A stretch of DNA of 64,000 nucleotides from Rhodanobacter sp. FW104-R8 (GTDB lineage Bacteria; Pseudomonadota; Gammaproteobacteria; Xanthomonadales; Rhodanobacteraceae): NCBI RefSeq assembly GCF_001617365.1, contig NZ_LVJR01000017.1:1-64000 (forward strand), given 5' to 3'. Below, in pieces: positions 8,529 to 17,398 of this stretch (position 1 is the stretch's first letter; each line of letters opens with the position of its first letter). Under the pieces are notes generated by a model, which saw only the letters and a program-made list of their open reading frames with translations, made no database searches and was not told the DNA's origin. Both the position numbers and the translations under genes were made by a program.

Positions 8529-10427
8529 ATGCCAGGCAATTTCCGATTGAAGTCATGGGCCATCGCAGCGGGGGTCGCGATCGCCGCGGCCACCACGCCG
8601 GCGGCCGCCTATGCAGCACCCGCGCAGAGCACCGCCGCGCCTGCCGCGGCCAGCAACCCGACCCTCAACCCCTACTCGCCGGCCTATGGCCATGCTTACC
8701 GCCATGGCGTGTTTCCCACCAGGGAAGCCCATGCCCGGATGAAGCAGTACCAGGCGCTGCAGGCGGCCACCACCGCCGCCGCCACCGGCCCGCAAACGCT
8801 CAGCTACGGCGGCGGCGTCGACGGCATCGGCGTCACCAGCGGCACGCCGAAGGTCTACATCGTGGTCTACGGCAGCCAGTGGGGCACGGCCAGCACCAAC
8901 GCCAGCGGCAACATGACGCTGTCCAACGACCCGGTGGGCGCGGTGCCCTACCTGGAAAACCTGTTCAAGGGCCTGGGCACCGGCGGCGAACTGTGGTCGG
9001 GCGTGATGACGCAGTATTGCGACGGTTCCTCGGTATCCACCGGCGCCACCTTCTGCCCCAGCGGCGCGCCCACCGTCGGCTATCCGACCGGCGGCACCTT
9101 CGTCAACATCTGGTACGACAACTCGGTGGCTTCGCCATCGCAGGCCACCGGCGCGCAGCTCGCGCAGGAGGCGATCAAGGCGGCGCAGCACTTCGGCAAC
9201 ACCACCGCCGCCTCGAACCGCTACGTGCAGTACGTCATCCTGTCGCCGACCGGCACGCACCCGGACGGGTTCAACACCCCCACCGGCAGCTTCTGCGCCT
9301 GGCACGACTGGAACGGCGACCAGAGCGTGACCTCGCCCGTCGGCGACGTCGCCTTCACCAACATGCCGTACGTCTACGACATGGGCTCCAGCTGCGGCAC
9401 CGGCTCGGTCAACTCCGGCGCACAGGGCAACCTCGACGGCTTCTCGATCGTCGGAGGTCACGAGTACGCCGAGACGGTGACCGACCAGAACCCGGCGGGC
9501 GGCTGGACCAACCACACCGGCAACGCCACCTACAACGGCCAGGAAAACGGCGACGAGTGCGCCTGGCTCACCACGCCGTCGAACGCGGCCACCCAGAACG
9601 TGGTGATGGGCAACGGCACCTATGCCATGCAGTCGACCTGGTCCAACGACACCAACGAATGCGACATCTCGCATCCGATCGTCGGCGGCAGCGGCGGCGG
9701 CACGCCGGTGGCCAACTTCACCGACACGATCAGCGGCCTGACCGTGAACTTCACCGACACCTCCACTGACACCGGCGGCACCCTCTCGTCGCACGCGTGG
9801 ACCTTCGGCGACGGCAGCAGCTCGGCCGTGGCCAACCCCAGCCACACCTACGCCGCCGCCGGCACCTACAGCGTGACCGAGACGGTGACCGACAGCGTCA
9901 GCGCCAAGACCAGCTCCAAGACGGCCTCGGTGACGGTCTCCAGCGGCAGCCCGTCGCAACTGCTCGGCAACACCGGCTTCGAGAGCGGCGCGGCCTCGCC
10001 GTGGGCGATGAGCTCCGGCACGCTGTGCAGCAACAGCGGCTGCTCGGGCGAAGTCGCCCACAGCGGTTCCTGGTTCGCCTGGCTGGACGGCTACGGCACG
10101 ACCCACACCGACACGTTGTCGCAGTCGGTGGCCATTCCGAGCGGTAAGACCTCGGCCACCCTGTCGTACTACCTGCACATCGACACGGCGGAAAGCGGCT
10201 CGACCGCGTATGACACGCTGAAGGTGCAGGTGCTGAACAGCTCGGGCTCGGTGCTCGCGACGCTGGCCACCTACTCGAACGTCAATGCGGCCACCGGCTA
10301 CGCCGTGCATACGGCCAACCTCACCCCGTACATCGGCCAGACGGTGACGATCAAGTTCACCGGCAGCGAAGACTCGTCGCTGCAGACCTCGTTCGTGCTC
10401 GACGACATCACGCTGACCGTGCAGTAA
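8529..10427 (+). CDS. Secreted PKD-domain protein with HEYAE motif, putative metallopeptidase
   Basis: This 632-aa exported protein has a signal peptide (residues 1-29, ending AYA). A central region of about residues 85-385 contains [14 protein letters not shown], with His311, Glu312 and Glu315 arranged like metal-peptidase residues, plus several Cys. A PKD beta-sandwich follows at about 392-472 (WTFGDGSSS and [12 protein letters not shown] are typical). A C-terminal domain at about 480-632 starting [10 protein letters not shown] looks like a carbohydrate-binding jelly roll. The HE pair is not a full HEXXH, so peptidase activity is only a guess. The start has GGGAG 6 bases upstream. A signal peptide with extracellular-type domains makes it a likely T2SS substrate in a genome with an xps cluster nearby. 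Confidence 0.75.
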   Translation: MPGNFRLKSWAIAAGVAIAAATTPAAAYAAPAQSTAAPAAASNPTLNPYSPAYGHAYRHGVFPTREAHARMKQYQALQAATTAAATGPQTLSYGGGVDGIGVTSGTPKVYIVVYGSQWGTASTNASGNMTLSNDPVGAVPYLENLFKGLGTGGELWSGVMTQYCDGSSVSTGATFCPSGAPTVGYPTGGTFVNIWYDNSVASPSQATGAQLAQEAIKAAQHFGNTTAASNRYVQYVILSPTGTHPDGFNTPTGSFCAWHDWNGDQSVTSPVGDVAFTNMPYVYDMGSSCGTGSVNSGAQGNLDGFSIVGGHEYAETVTDQNPAGGWTNHTGNATYNGQENGDECAWLTTPSNAATQNVVMGNGTYAMQSTWSNDTNECDISHPIVGGSGGGTPVANFTDTISGLTVNFTDTSTDTGGTLSSHAWTFGDGSSSAVANPSHTYAAAGTYSVTETVTDSVSAKTSSKTASVTVSSGSPSQLLGNTGFESGAASPWAMSSGTLCSNSGCSGEVAHSGSWFAWLDGYGTTHTDTLSQSVAIPSGKTSATLSYYLHIDTAESGSTAYDTLKVQVLNSSGSVLATLATYSNVNAATGYAVHTANLTPYIGQTVTIKFTGSEDSSLQTSFVLDDITLTVQ

Positions 10428-10470
10428 GCGCGATCGGCGGCGCTCGCCGCCGCACGCGAAGAAGCGGATC

Positions 10471-10503
10471 CAGGGCCCGGCCGGCAACGACCGGGCCCTG
10501 TTT
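10471..10503 (+). terminator. Rho-independent terminator after the PKD protein
   Basis: CAGGGCCCGG and CCGGGCCCTG form a perfect 10-bp stem around a 10-base loop, followed by TTT, 44 bp after the stop at 10427. It separates the PKD-protein transcript from the M28 peptidase gene. Confidence 0.8.
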
Positions 10504-10590
10504 CGTCCGCGTCGCCGCGACGCGGCACAGGCACGCTGCGCGGCGCCATCCCGTTGTATGGTGGCGGCTCACCGCCAGCGGATCTTCACC

Positions 10591-11997
10591 ATGCATCGAA
10601 CCCTGCCGAGCCTGTTCCTGGCCGCGCTGCTCGCGACGAGTGCGTCCCACGCCGCGCCACCCGCCCTGCCGCACGAACAACCGGCGTTGCATGCGCTGGC
10701 CGGCGCTCCCAGCGAAGCGGAACTGCGCGCCACGATCACGAAGCTGGTCGGCTTCGGCACCCGCCACACGCTGTCCGACACCAAGTCCGATACGCGCGGC
10801 ATCGGCGCGGCGCGGCGCTGGGTGAAGGCGCGCTTCGAGGCGATCTCGCGCGACTGCGGCGGCTGCATCGAGGTGGCCACGCCATCACAGGCATTCAGCG
10901 GCAAGCGCATTCCGGTGCCGACCGAAGTGATGGACGTGGTCGCGATCAAGCGCGGCAAGGGCGACCCGGACCGGGTGATCGTGATGACCGGCCACCTGGA
11001 TTCGCGCGTCAGCGACGTGATGAACGCCACCAGCGATGCACCCGGCGCCAACGACGACGCCTCCGGCGTCGCCGCGCTGATCGAGGCCGCGCGGCTGCTG
11101 TCGACGCAGGACAACGACGCCACCCTGGTGTTCGCCGCCCTGTCCGGCGAGGAGCAGGGACTGTACGGCGGCAAGGTGCTGGCCGACTACGCGGTGGCGC
11201 ACGGCTGGCGGGTCGAGGCCGACCTCAACAACGACATCGTCGGCAACAGCCGCGGCCAGAACGGCGTGGCCGATGGCACCACCGTGCGCGTGTTCTCCGA
11301 AGGCACCCGGAGCAACGAGACCGCGGCGCAGGCGAACTATCGCCGCTACCACGGCGGCGAGGTGGATTCGCCCTCGCGCAACGTGGCCCGCTACATGGCG
11401 GCGATCGCCGACGCGTACCTGCCGGACCTCCAGGTGCGCATGGTCTATCGCACCGACCGCTACGCCCGCGGCGGCGACCAGGTGCCGTTCCTCGAGGCCG
11501 GCTATCCGGCGGTGCGGGTCACCGAGGCGCACGAGGACTACACCCGCCAGCACCAGGACCTGCGCATCGGGCAAACCGACCGGGATCGCGGCGTGCACTA
11601 CGGCGACACCCTCGACGGCATCGACTTCCGCTACCTCGCGCGCGTCACCGCGCTCAATACCCTCACCATGGCCGCGCTGAGCCGCGCGCCGGCGCCGCCG
11701 GCCGGCATCGACATCGAGGGCGCCGTGGCCACCGACACCACGCTGACCTGGCACAAGGTGCCCGGTGCCGCCGGCTACCGCGTGCACTGGCGCAACACCA
11801 CCGCACCGCAGTGGCAGCACGCTTACGCGGTAGGCGACGTCGACCGGGCGGTGCTGAAGGACGTGGTGATCGACGACTGGTTCTTCGGCGTGTCGTCGGT
11901 CTCGGCCGACGGCTACGAGAGCCCGGTGGTGTTTCCCGGCGACGCCGGCAGCTTTGCGCGTTCACCGGCGCCGGCCACCAGCGGCGCCGGCCACTGA
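10591..11997 (+). CDS. Secreted M28-family zinc aminopeptidase
   Basis: This 468-aa protein has a signal peptide (residues 1-21, ending SHA-A) and the M28 metal-ligand series in order: His in TGHLDSR (about 134), Asp in GANDDASG (about 154), the catalytic Glu pair in SGEEQGLYG (about 187), Asp in NNDIVG, and a C-terminal His in EAHEDYTRQH. These bind two zinc ions in family members, which remove N-terminal residues from peptides. Residues from about 370 to the end form a fibronectin III-like domain (TLTWHKVPGAAGYRVHW). ATG 10591 is preferred over an upstream in-frame ATG at 10558 because it starts the signal peptide directly. Like the preceding gene it is probably exported and a T2SS cargo candidate. 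Confidence 0.9.
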   Translation: MHRTLPSLFLAALLATSASHAAPPALPHEQPALHALAGAPSEAELRATITKLVGFGTRHTLSDTKSDTRGIGAARRWVKARFEAISRDCGGCIEVATPSQAFSGKRIPVPTEVMDVVAIKRGKGDPDRVIVMTGHLDSRVSDVMNATSDAPGANDDASGVAALIEAARLLSTQDNDATLVFAALSGEEQGLYGGKVLADYAVAHGWRVEADLNNDIVGNSRGQNGVADGTTVRVFSEGTRSNETAAQANYRRYHGGEVDSPSRNVARYMAAIADAYLPDLQVRMVYRTDRYARGGDQVPFLEAGYPAVRVTEAHEDYTRQHQDLRIGQTDRDRGVHYGDTLDGIDFRYLARVTALNTLTMAALSRAPAPPAGIDIEGAVATDTTLTWHKVPGAAGYRVHWRNTTAPQWQHAYAVGDVDRAVLKDVVIDDWFFGVSSVSADGYESPVVFPGDAGSFARSPAPATSGAGH

Positions 11998-12051
11998 GCC
12001 GCGCCGGCCGGCCCACACGCCGGGCCGGCGGCGAAGCGGGGCATCCGCCGC

Positions 12052-14805
12052 CTAATCGTGCTGGAACCGCGCCAGCTCGGGACGGTGCAGGCTGAAGCCC
12101 TGCACGCCGTTGACGCCCAGTTCGGCCAGCGCCTGCACGGTCTCCCGGTCGGTCACCCACTCGGCGACCACCTGCAGGCCGAGCCGGTGGCCGATGTCGG
12201 TGACCGCGCGCACCATGAGATGGCTGACCGGGTCGGTCAGCATGTCGCGCACGAAACTGCCGTCGATCTTGAGGATGTCCAGCGGCAGGTTCTTCAAGTA
12301 CGTGAACGAGGACATGCCGGCGCCGAAATCGTCCAGCGCGATCCTGCAGCCCACCGCACGCAGCTGCTCCATGAAGCGCACCACCTGCGACAGGTTGCGC
12401 ACCGCCACGGTCTCGGTGATCTCGAAACACACCCGCGACGGGTCCACCTTGTAGTGGCGCAGCCAGCCGATGATCCGGCCGGCCAGCGCCTCGTCCTCGA
12501 CGCTGGCGCCGGAAAGATTGATGGCCGCCATGTGCAGCCCCGCGCCTGCCGGATGCAGCTGGTCGAAGTGGGCCAGCGCGGTCTCGATCACCCAGCGGTC
12601 GACCGCCGGCATCAGGCCGTAGCGCTCAGCCGCCGGCAGGAACACGCCCGGCACCACCAGCTCGCCCGACTCGTCGCGGAAGCGCAGCAGCAGCTCGACG
12701 CTGGGCCCGGCCTCGGCCACCGGCGGTAGCGGTAGCGGCATGATCTCCTGGTAGGCCAGCACCAGCCGGCCCTCGTCGACCGCCCAGCGCAGCCGGTTCG
12801 CCCACTCCATCTCGCCGTGCCGGCGCACCGTCTCGTCGTCGCGCTCGGAGTAGAAGTGCACGCGGTTGCGGCCCAGTTCCTTGGCCATGTAGCAGGCGGT
12901 GTCGGCCTGCGCCAGCAGGTCCTTCACCAGCACGCCCGGGCGATCGATCAGCACGCCGCCGATGCTGGCACTGACCTGGTAGCTGCGCTGTTCCCAACTG
13001 AACACGTAGCCGTCGATGCAGCGGCGCACGCGCTCGGCCGCCTGCTCGGCGGCGGCCCGGTCGGCCACGTTGGCGACCAGCACGCCGAACTCGTCGCCGC
13101 CCAGCCGAGCCAGCACGTCGCCGGCGCCCAGCTGCCGGCGCATGACGGCCGCCAGCCGGGCCAGCAGCTGGTCGCCGGCGAGGTGGCCGGAGGTGTCGTT
13201 GATCAGCTTGAACTGGTCCAGATCCAGGTACAGCAGCGCAGCGGGCGCGGCGGCGCCGATCTCCTCCAGCGCGGCCTGCAGGCGAAGTTCGAACTCGCGC
13301 CGGTTGTACAGCTCGGTTAGCGCGTCGTGGCTGGCCTGGTGGCTCAGCCGCTCAGTCAGCCGGCGCTGCTCGCTGATGTCGCTGGCTACCATCAGCAGCC
13401 TGGCGCCCCCGTCCAGCGCGATCCGCGAGATCGCCACGTCGGCCCAGAAACGCGCGCCCGCCTCGCCGTGCAGGGGGGTCTCGGTCCACTCGCCATCGCG
13501 CGGCGCGGCACTGCCGAGCCGCGCACGCAGGTCCGGATCCTCGAACAGGTCGGGCAGGCGGCGCTCGACCACATGTTCGCCGAGGCGCGCACGCGCGGCC
13601 TGGTTCGCGTAGGTGATGCGCCCGCCATCGGCCTCGGCCAGCAGCACCAGCGCCGGCAGCAGTTCGTTCAGTGCGCGGAAGCGCTCCTCGCTCTCGCGAT
13701 AGCGGCGGCTCATCCGCCAGCCCAGCTCGAGCGCGCGCTGGCGGGTGCTGACGACGGAGTACACCAGCAGCGCCAGCAGGATGCTGGACAGCACGCCGGC
13801 CCACAGGGTCGTGCGGCCCCATCCGCCCGCACCCGCACCGGCGTGGCGCGGCAGCGGCCACATGCGGACGCTCCATACGCGCCCGCCGTAGGCCAGCTTG
13901 CGTTCATAGCGGTAGCCGTCGCCCAGCCACACGGCGCCGTGGCCCGAATCGAACAGCGGCAGTGCCTCCGGCCCGGTGACGTCGCTGACCTGCAGGCGCA
14001 GGTTGCGCGTCAGCGAATCGGGCAGCGAATTGCCGACCATGCCGTCCAGCCGGAACGACGCCGCGATCGAGCCGCGCATGCGCGCGCGCCGTTCGTCGAC
14101 GGTTCGCGGCGGCGGACCCGGGCTGTAGATCGGCAGCCGCAGGGTGACACCTTCGCCCACCACGCCGGAGCCGGCCAACTGCAGCGGATGGAACGGCGCC
14201 GACAGGGTCGCCCGGTCGCTGTCGCGCGAGGCCAGCAGGGCGGCGAGATTGCGCGGCTGCGTGCCCACATCGAGCCCGACCACGGTCTCGTTGCCGGCCG
14301 CCGGTTCGACCCAGCGGGTCACGTAATGCTCGCCGTCCGGCCGCAGTTCGCGCCGGGCGTAGGCCAGGGCAAGCAGGCTGGGGAACTGTTCGCGCGGGCG
14401 CATGTTGGCGTAGAAGCCGGCGTATTCGCCCGCGTCCACCTCCTCCGAGGAGAGGAACAGCGATTGCGCGGCGCGCAGCAGCGATTCGGCCGCGCGCAGC
14501 CGGCCCTGCAGCGCGACATAGGCCTTGTTGGCCAGCTCGTTGCGGACGAGCGTGCGCTCGGCCTGCAGCCGCTGCTTCTGCTGCTCGTGCACGGCCAGCG
14601 CCAGCGAGAGCCCCAGCAGCAGCGCGAGCAGGCCCCACAGGTAGGCGGCCACATGCCACCGCGGGGGTTGCGGGATCACCTGATCGCCTGCGCCGCCGTC
14701 ATCCGGCGGTACGGGAAGCGAGTCGTCGGGATGCTTTTTGCCGGGCAAGGAGGTCACCGCGCGATGCCGTTCCCGCCGATGGTACACAACCGCACCGGCG
14801 CTCAT
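12052..14805 (-). CDS. CHASE-PAS-GGDEF-EAL cyclic-di-GMP enzyme
   Basis: This 917-aa inner membrane protein has a transmembrane helix at about 51-70 and a periplasmic CHASE-like sensor at about 71-320 (FPSLLALAYARR is typical). A second helix lies at about 332-352, a PAS-like segment follows at about 380-480, then GGDEF (intact GGDEFG near 568) and a C-terminal EAL domain. GGDEF domains make c-di-GMP and EAL domains break it. The EAL signature here is ELL (SVELLLRF), which keeps the metal-binding Glu, and DDFGAG is intact, so both activities are possible. The start at 14805 is 15 bp after the hrpB stop, which places it in the same transcript direction. The ligand sensed is unknown. Confidence 0.88.
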   Translation of the reverse strand: MSAGAVVYHRRERHRAVTSLPGKKHPDDSLPVPPDDGGAGDQVIPQPPRWHVAAYLWGLLALLLGLSLALAVHEQQKQRLQAERTLVRNELANKAYVALQGRLRAAESLLRAAQSLFLSSEEVDAGEYAGFYANMRPREQFPSLLALAYARRELRPDGEHYVTRWVEPAAGNETVVGLDVGTQPRNLAALLASRDSDRATLSAPFHPLQLAGSGVVGEGVTLRLPIYSPGPPPRTVDERRARMRGSIAASFRLDGMVGNSLPDSLTRNLRLQVSDVTGPEALPLFDSGHGAVWLGDGYRYERKLAYGGRVWSVRMWPLPRHAGAGAGGWGRTTLWAGVLSSILLALLVYSVVSTRQRALELGWRMSRRYRESEERFRALNELLPALVLLAEADGGRITYANQAARARLGEHVVERRLPDLFEDPDLRARLGSAAPRDGEWTETPLHGEAGARFWADVAISRIALDGGARLLMVASDISEQRRLTERLSHQASHDALTELYNRREFELRLQAALEEIGAAAPAALLYLDLDQFKLINDTSGHLAGDQLLARLAAVMRRQLGAGDVLARLGGDEFGVLVANVADRAAAEQAAERVRRCIDGYVFSWEQRSYQVSASIGGVLIDRPGVLVKDLLAQADTACYMAKELGRNRVHFYSERDDETVRRHGEMEWANRLRWAVDEGRLVLAYQEIMPLPLPPVAEAGPSVELLLRFRDESGELVVPGVFLPAAERYGLMPAVDRWVIETALAHFDQLHPAGAGLHMAAINLSGASVEDEALAGRIIGWLRHYKVDPSRVCFEITETVAVRNLSQVVRFMEQLRAVGCRIALDDFGAGMSSFTYLKNLPLDILKIDGSFVRDMLTDPVSHLMVRAVTDIGHRLGLQVVAEWVTDRETVQALAELGVNGVQGFSLHRPELARFQHD

Positions 14806-14820
14806 CCACGCGGCGACGGA

Positions 14821-17346
14821 TCAGCGCCCTCCGCGCGGCTTCGCGCGATGCGTCGGCGTGGCGGTCCACGGGTCGTCCGGCCACGGGTGGCGCGGGTAGC
14901 GGCCCTTCAGTTCCTTCTTCACTTCCGGATAGGTGCGCTCCCAGAAACCCTTCAGGTCCTGGGTCACCTGGATCGGCCGGCCGGCCGGCGACAGCAGGTG
15001 CAGGGTGACCGGGATGCGTCCGCCGCCGACGCGCGGCGTGTCGGCCACGCCGAACAGCTCCTGCAGCTTCACCGCCAGCACCGGCGGCTCGCCTTCGGCG
15101 TACTCGAGCCGGCGGCTCTGTCCGCTCGGCACGAGCAGGCTTTCCGGCGCCTGCGCATCGAGCATGCGGCGTTGTTCGTAGTCGAGCCGCGACGCCAGCG
15201 CCTGCGACAAGTCCTCCGCGCCCAGCGCGTCGAGCCGGTGCCGGCCGTCGAGGTACGGCGCCAGCCAGTCCTCCAGCGAGGCCAGCAGCGCCGCCTCGGA
15301 AACATCCGACAGGCCAAGCTCGGGCATCCACGCGCGCAGCGCCTGCATGCGCGCACGCAGCCGCCGCGCATGATCGCTCCACGGCAACGCGTCGAGGCCC
15401 CGGGCGCGCACGGCGGCCAGCAGCGCGGGCAATGCATCGGCAGCTTTCACCGGCACGCTGCGGCGCTCCAGCACGATCGCGCCGAAGCGCTGTTCATCGA
15501 ACGCCTCGGTGGCGCCGCGTTGGTCGTTCCAGCGCAGCGTGCGTTCGCGGGTGAAGCGCTGCGGGAAGTCGCGCTCCAGCACGCGCGGATCGAACGGCGC
15601 GGCGGCGAACACCAGGCTGTCGCGCACGTCCAGGCGCAGGTCCAGCACCACCAGCCAGGGCTCGCCCAGCAGCGCGGTGTCTTCGTGCAGGCGCGCGCCG
15701 CGGCCGTTGGCCAGCGTGTAGCGCAGCGGGTTGCCGTCGTCGCGGCGCGCGATGCGGTCGGGGAACGCGTGCAGCAGCAGGTCGCCGACTGCATGGCTGT
15801 CCGGCACGCCGCTGGCCGCGGTACATACGTCCAGGCGCCGGCGCCAGCCCTTGCTGGCCTGCTCGATCGCCGCCAGCGCGCCGCTGTCGACCTCACCGCG
15901 CGAGGCCGGACCACGGCGGTCGCGCCAGGCATGCAGCGCGGCCACGCGGGCGCGGAAATCGTCGCTGCGCGCCTGCGTGCCACGCAGCGGCGAACGCGCC
16001 TCCATCAGCGCCAGCAGGTCGGCGATCAGCGCGTGCAACTCGGACGGTGCGCGCAACGCGGCGGCGCCCAGCCGCGGCGTGGCGCCCAGTTCCAGCATGC
16101 GCCGGCCCAGCGCGGTGATGCGCCCATCGGTGTCCAGCGCGGCAAGGCTCACCAGCAGTTCGCGTGCCTGCGCCAGCGCGCCGGACGGCGGCGGATCGAG
16201 CCACGGTAGCGCGGCGCTGCTGCTCGCCGTTACGCCCCAGGCCGCCAGCTCCAGCGCGAGCCCCGACAGCTCCGCCTGCATGATCTCGGCCGTGCGCGCC
16301 GGCTCCAGCCGCCGGCCCTGCGGCCACAGCCGGTACGCCGTGCCCGCCGCCACGCGGCCGGCACGGCCGGCGCGCTGGTCGGCCGAGGCCTGCGAGATGC
16401 TGACGGTCTCCAATCGGGTGAAGCCGGAGTTCGGATCGAAGCGCGGCTCGCGCGCGAGGCCGCTGTCAATCACCGCGCGAATGCCCGGCAGGGTGATGCT
16501 GGACTCGGCCACGTTGGTGGCCAGCACGATTCGACGCATGCCCGGTTCGGCGGGAGCCAGCGCCTGCTGCTGCTCGGCCAGCGACAACTCGCCGTGCAGC
16601 GCGACCAGTTCGACGTCGTCGCGCACCAGCGTCTGCGCCAGCACCGCCTGCGCGCGCGCGATCTCGCGCCGGCCGGGCAGAAAGGCCAGCACGTCGCCGC
16701 CGTTTTCCTCCAGCGCCTGCCGCGCGACGCGGGCCAGCTGATGTTCGACGGTTTCCTGGGTGCGTGCCGGCGGATAGTCGATGCGCACCGGGAAGCTGCG
16801 GCCCGGACTGCTGATGCGTGGCGCATCCAGCCAGGCCGCGATGCGCTCGCCATCCAGCGTGGCCGACATCAGCAGCAGGCGCAGATCCGGCCGCAGCGTA
16901 GCCTGCACGTCCCGCGCTAGCGCGATGCCGAGGTCGCCGGCGAGGTGGCGTTCGTGGAACTCGTCGAACACGATCGCGCCGATCCCTGCCAACTCCGGGT
17001 CGTGCTGGATCAGCCGGGTGAGGATGCCTTCGGTGACCACCTCGATGCGGGTCGCCGCGCCCACCTTCGACTCGAAGCGGATGCGGTAGCCGACGGTCTG
17101 CCCGACCGCTTCGCCGAGCTGCTGCGCCATGAACTGCGCGGCGGCGCGCGCCGCGATCCGGCGCGGCTCCAGCATCACGATCTTGCCCCCGGCCAGCCAC
17201 GGTGCGTCGAGCAGGGCCAGCGGCACCTGGGTGGTCTTGCCGGCGCCCGGCGGCGCCTCCAGCACCAGCCGCGGCTGCGCCGCCAGCGACGCACAAATCT
17301 GCGGCAGCAGCGGGGTGATCGGGAACGGAGGCGGCGCACTGCTCAT
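14821..17346 (-). CDS. hrpB: ATP-dependent helicase HrpB
   Basis: This 841-aa protein of the DEAH/HrpB family shows Walker A (APPGAGKTTQV, about residue 32), the DEAH-like box DEFHERH, the SAT motif MSATLDGER, and motif VI QRAGRAGRV. Then come the helicase-associated domain and the HrpB-specific C-terminal region. HrpB is an RNA-helicase-like protein; its cellular role is poorly defined. The frame is open to 17421, but ATG 17346 starts just before the conserved core and gives the usual length of 800-850 aa. It lies 52 bp downstream of gspD on the same strand and may be read through from the secretion operon, without any clear functional link to it. Confidence 0.92.
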   Translation of the reverse strand: MSSAPPPFPITPLLPQICASLAAQPRLVLEAPPGAGKTTQVPLALLDAPWLAGGKIVMLEPRRIAARAAAQFMAQQLGEAVGQTVGYRIRFESKVGAATRIEVVTEGILTRLIQHDPELAGIGAIVFDEFHERHLAGDLGIALARDVQATLRPDLRLLLMSATLDGERIAAWLDAPRISSPGRSFPVRIDYPPARTQETVEHQLARVARQALEENGGDVLAFLPGRREIARAQAVLAQTLVRDDVELVALHGELSLAEQQQALAPAEPGMRRIVLATNVAESSITLPGIRAVIDSGLAREPRFDPNSGFTRLETVSISQASADQRAGRAGRVAAGTAYRLWPQGRRLEPARTAEIMQAELSGLALELAAWGVTASSSAALPWLDPPPSGALAQARELLVSLAALDTDGRITALGRRMLELGATPRLGAAALRAPSELHALIADLLALMEARSPLRGTQARSDDFRARVAALHAWRDRRGPASRGEVDSGALAAIEQASKGWRRRLDVCTAASGVPDSHAVGDLLLHAFPDRIARRDDGNPLRYTLANGRGARLHEDTALLGEPWLVVLDLRLDVRDSLVFAAAPFDPRVLERDFPQRFTRERTLRWNDQRGATEAFDEQRFGAIVLERRSVPVKAADALPALLAAVRARGLDALPWSDHARRLRARMQALRAWMPELGLSDVSEAALLASLEDWLAPYLDGRHRLDALGAEDLSQALASRLDYEQRRMLDAQAPESLLVPSGQSRRLEYAEGEPPVLAVKLQELFGVADTPRVGGGRIPVTLHLLSPAGRPIQVTQDLKGFWERTYPEVKKELKGRYPRHPWPDDPWTATPTHRAKPRGGR

Positions 17347-17398
17347 CGCGCGCATGATAGCGGGCGCCGCCGCGCGCCCGCCCCGATCGGTCAGAACA

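Noticed and set aside
12817-16209. Large plus-strand open frames opposite the GGDEF-EAL and hrpB genes
   Set aside because: Both minus-strand genes have complete catalytic motifs. The plus frames show only composition-driven His/Arg/Gln runs.
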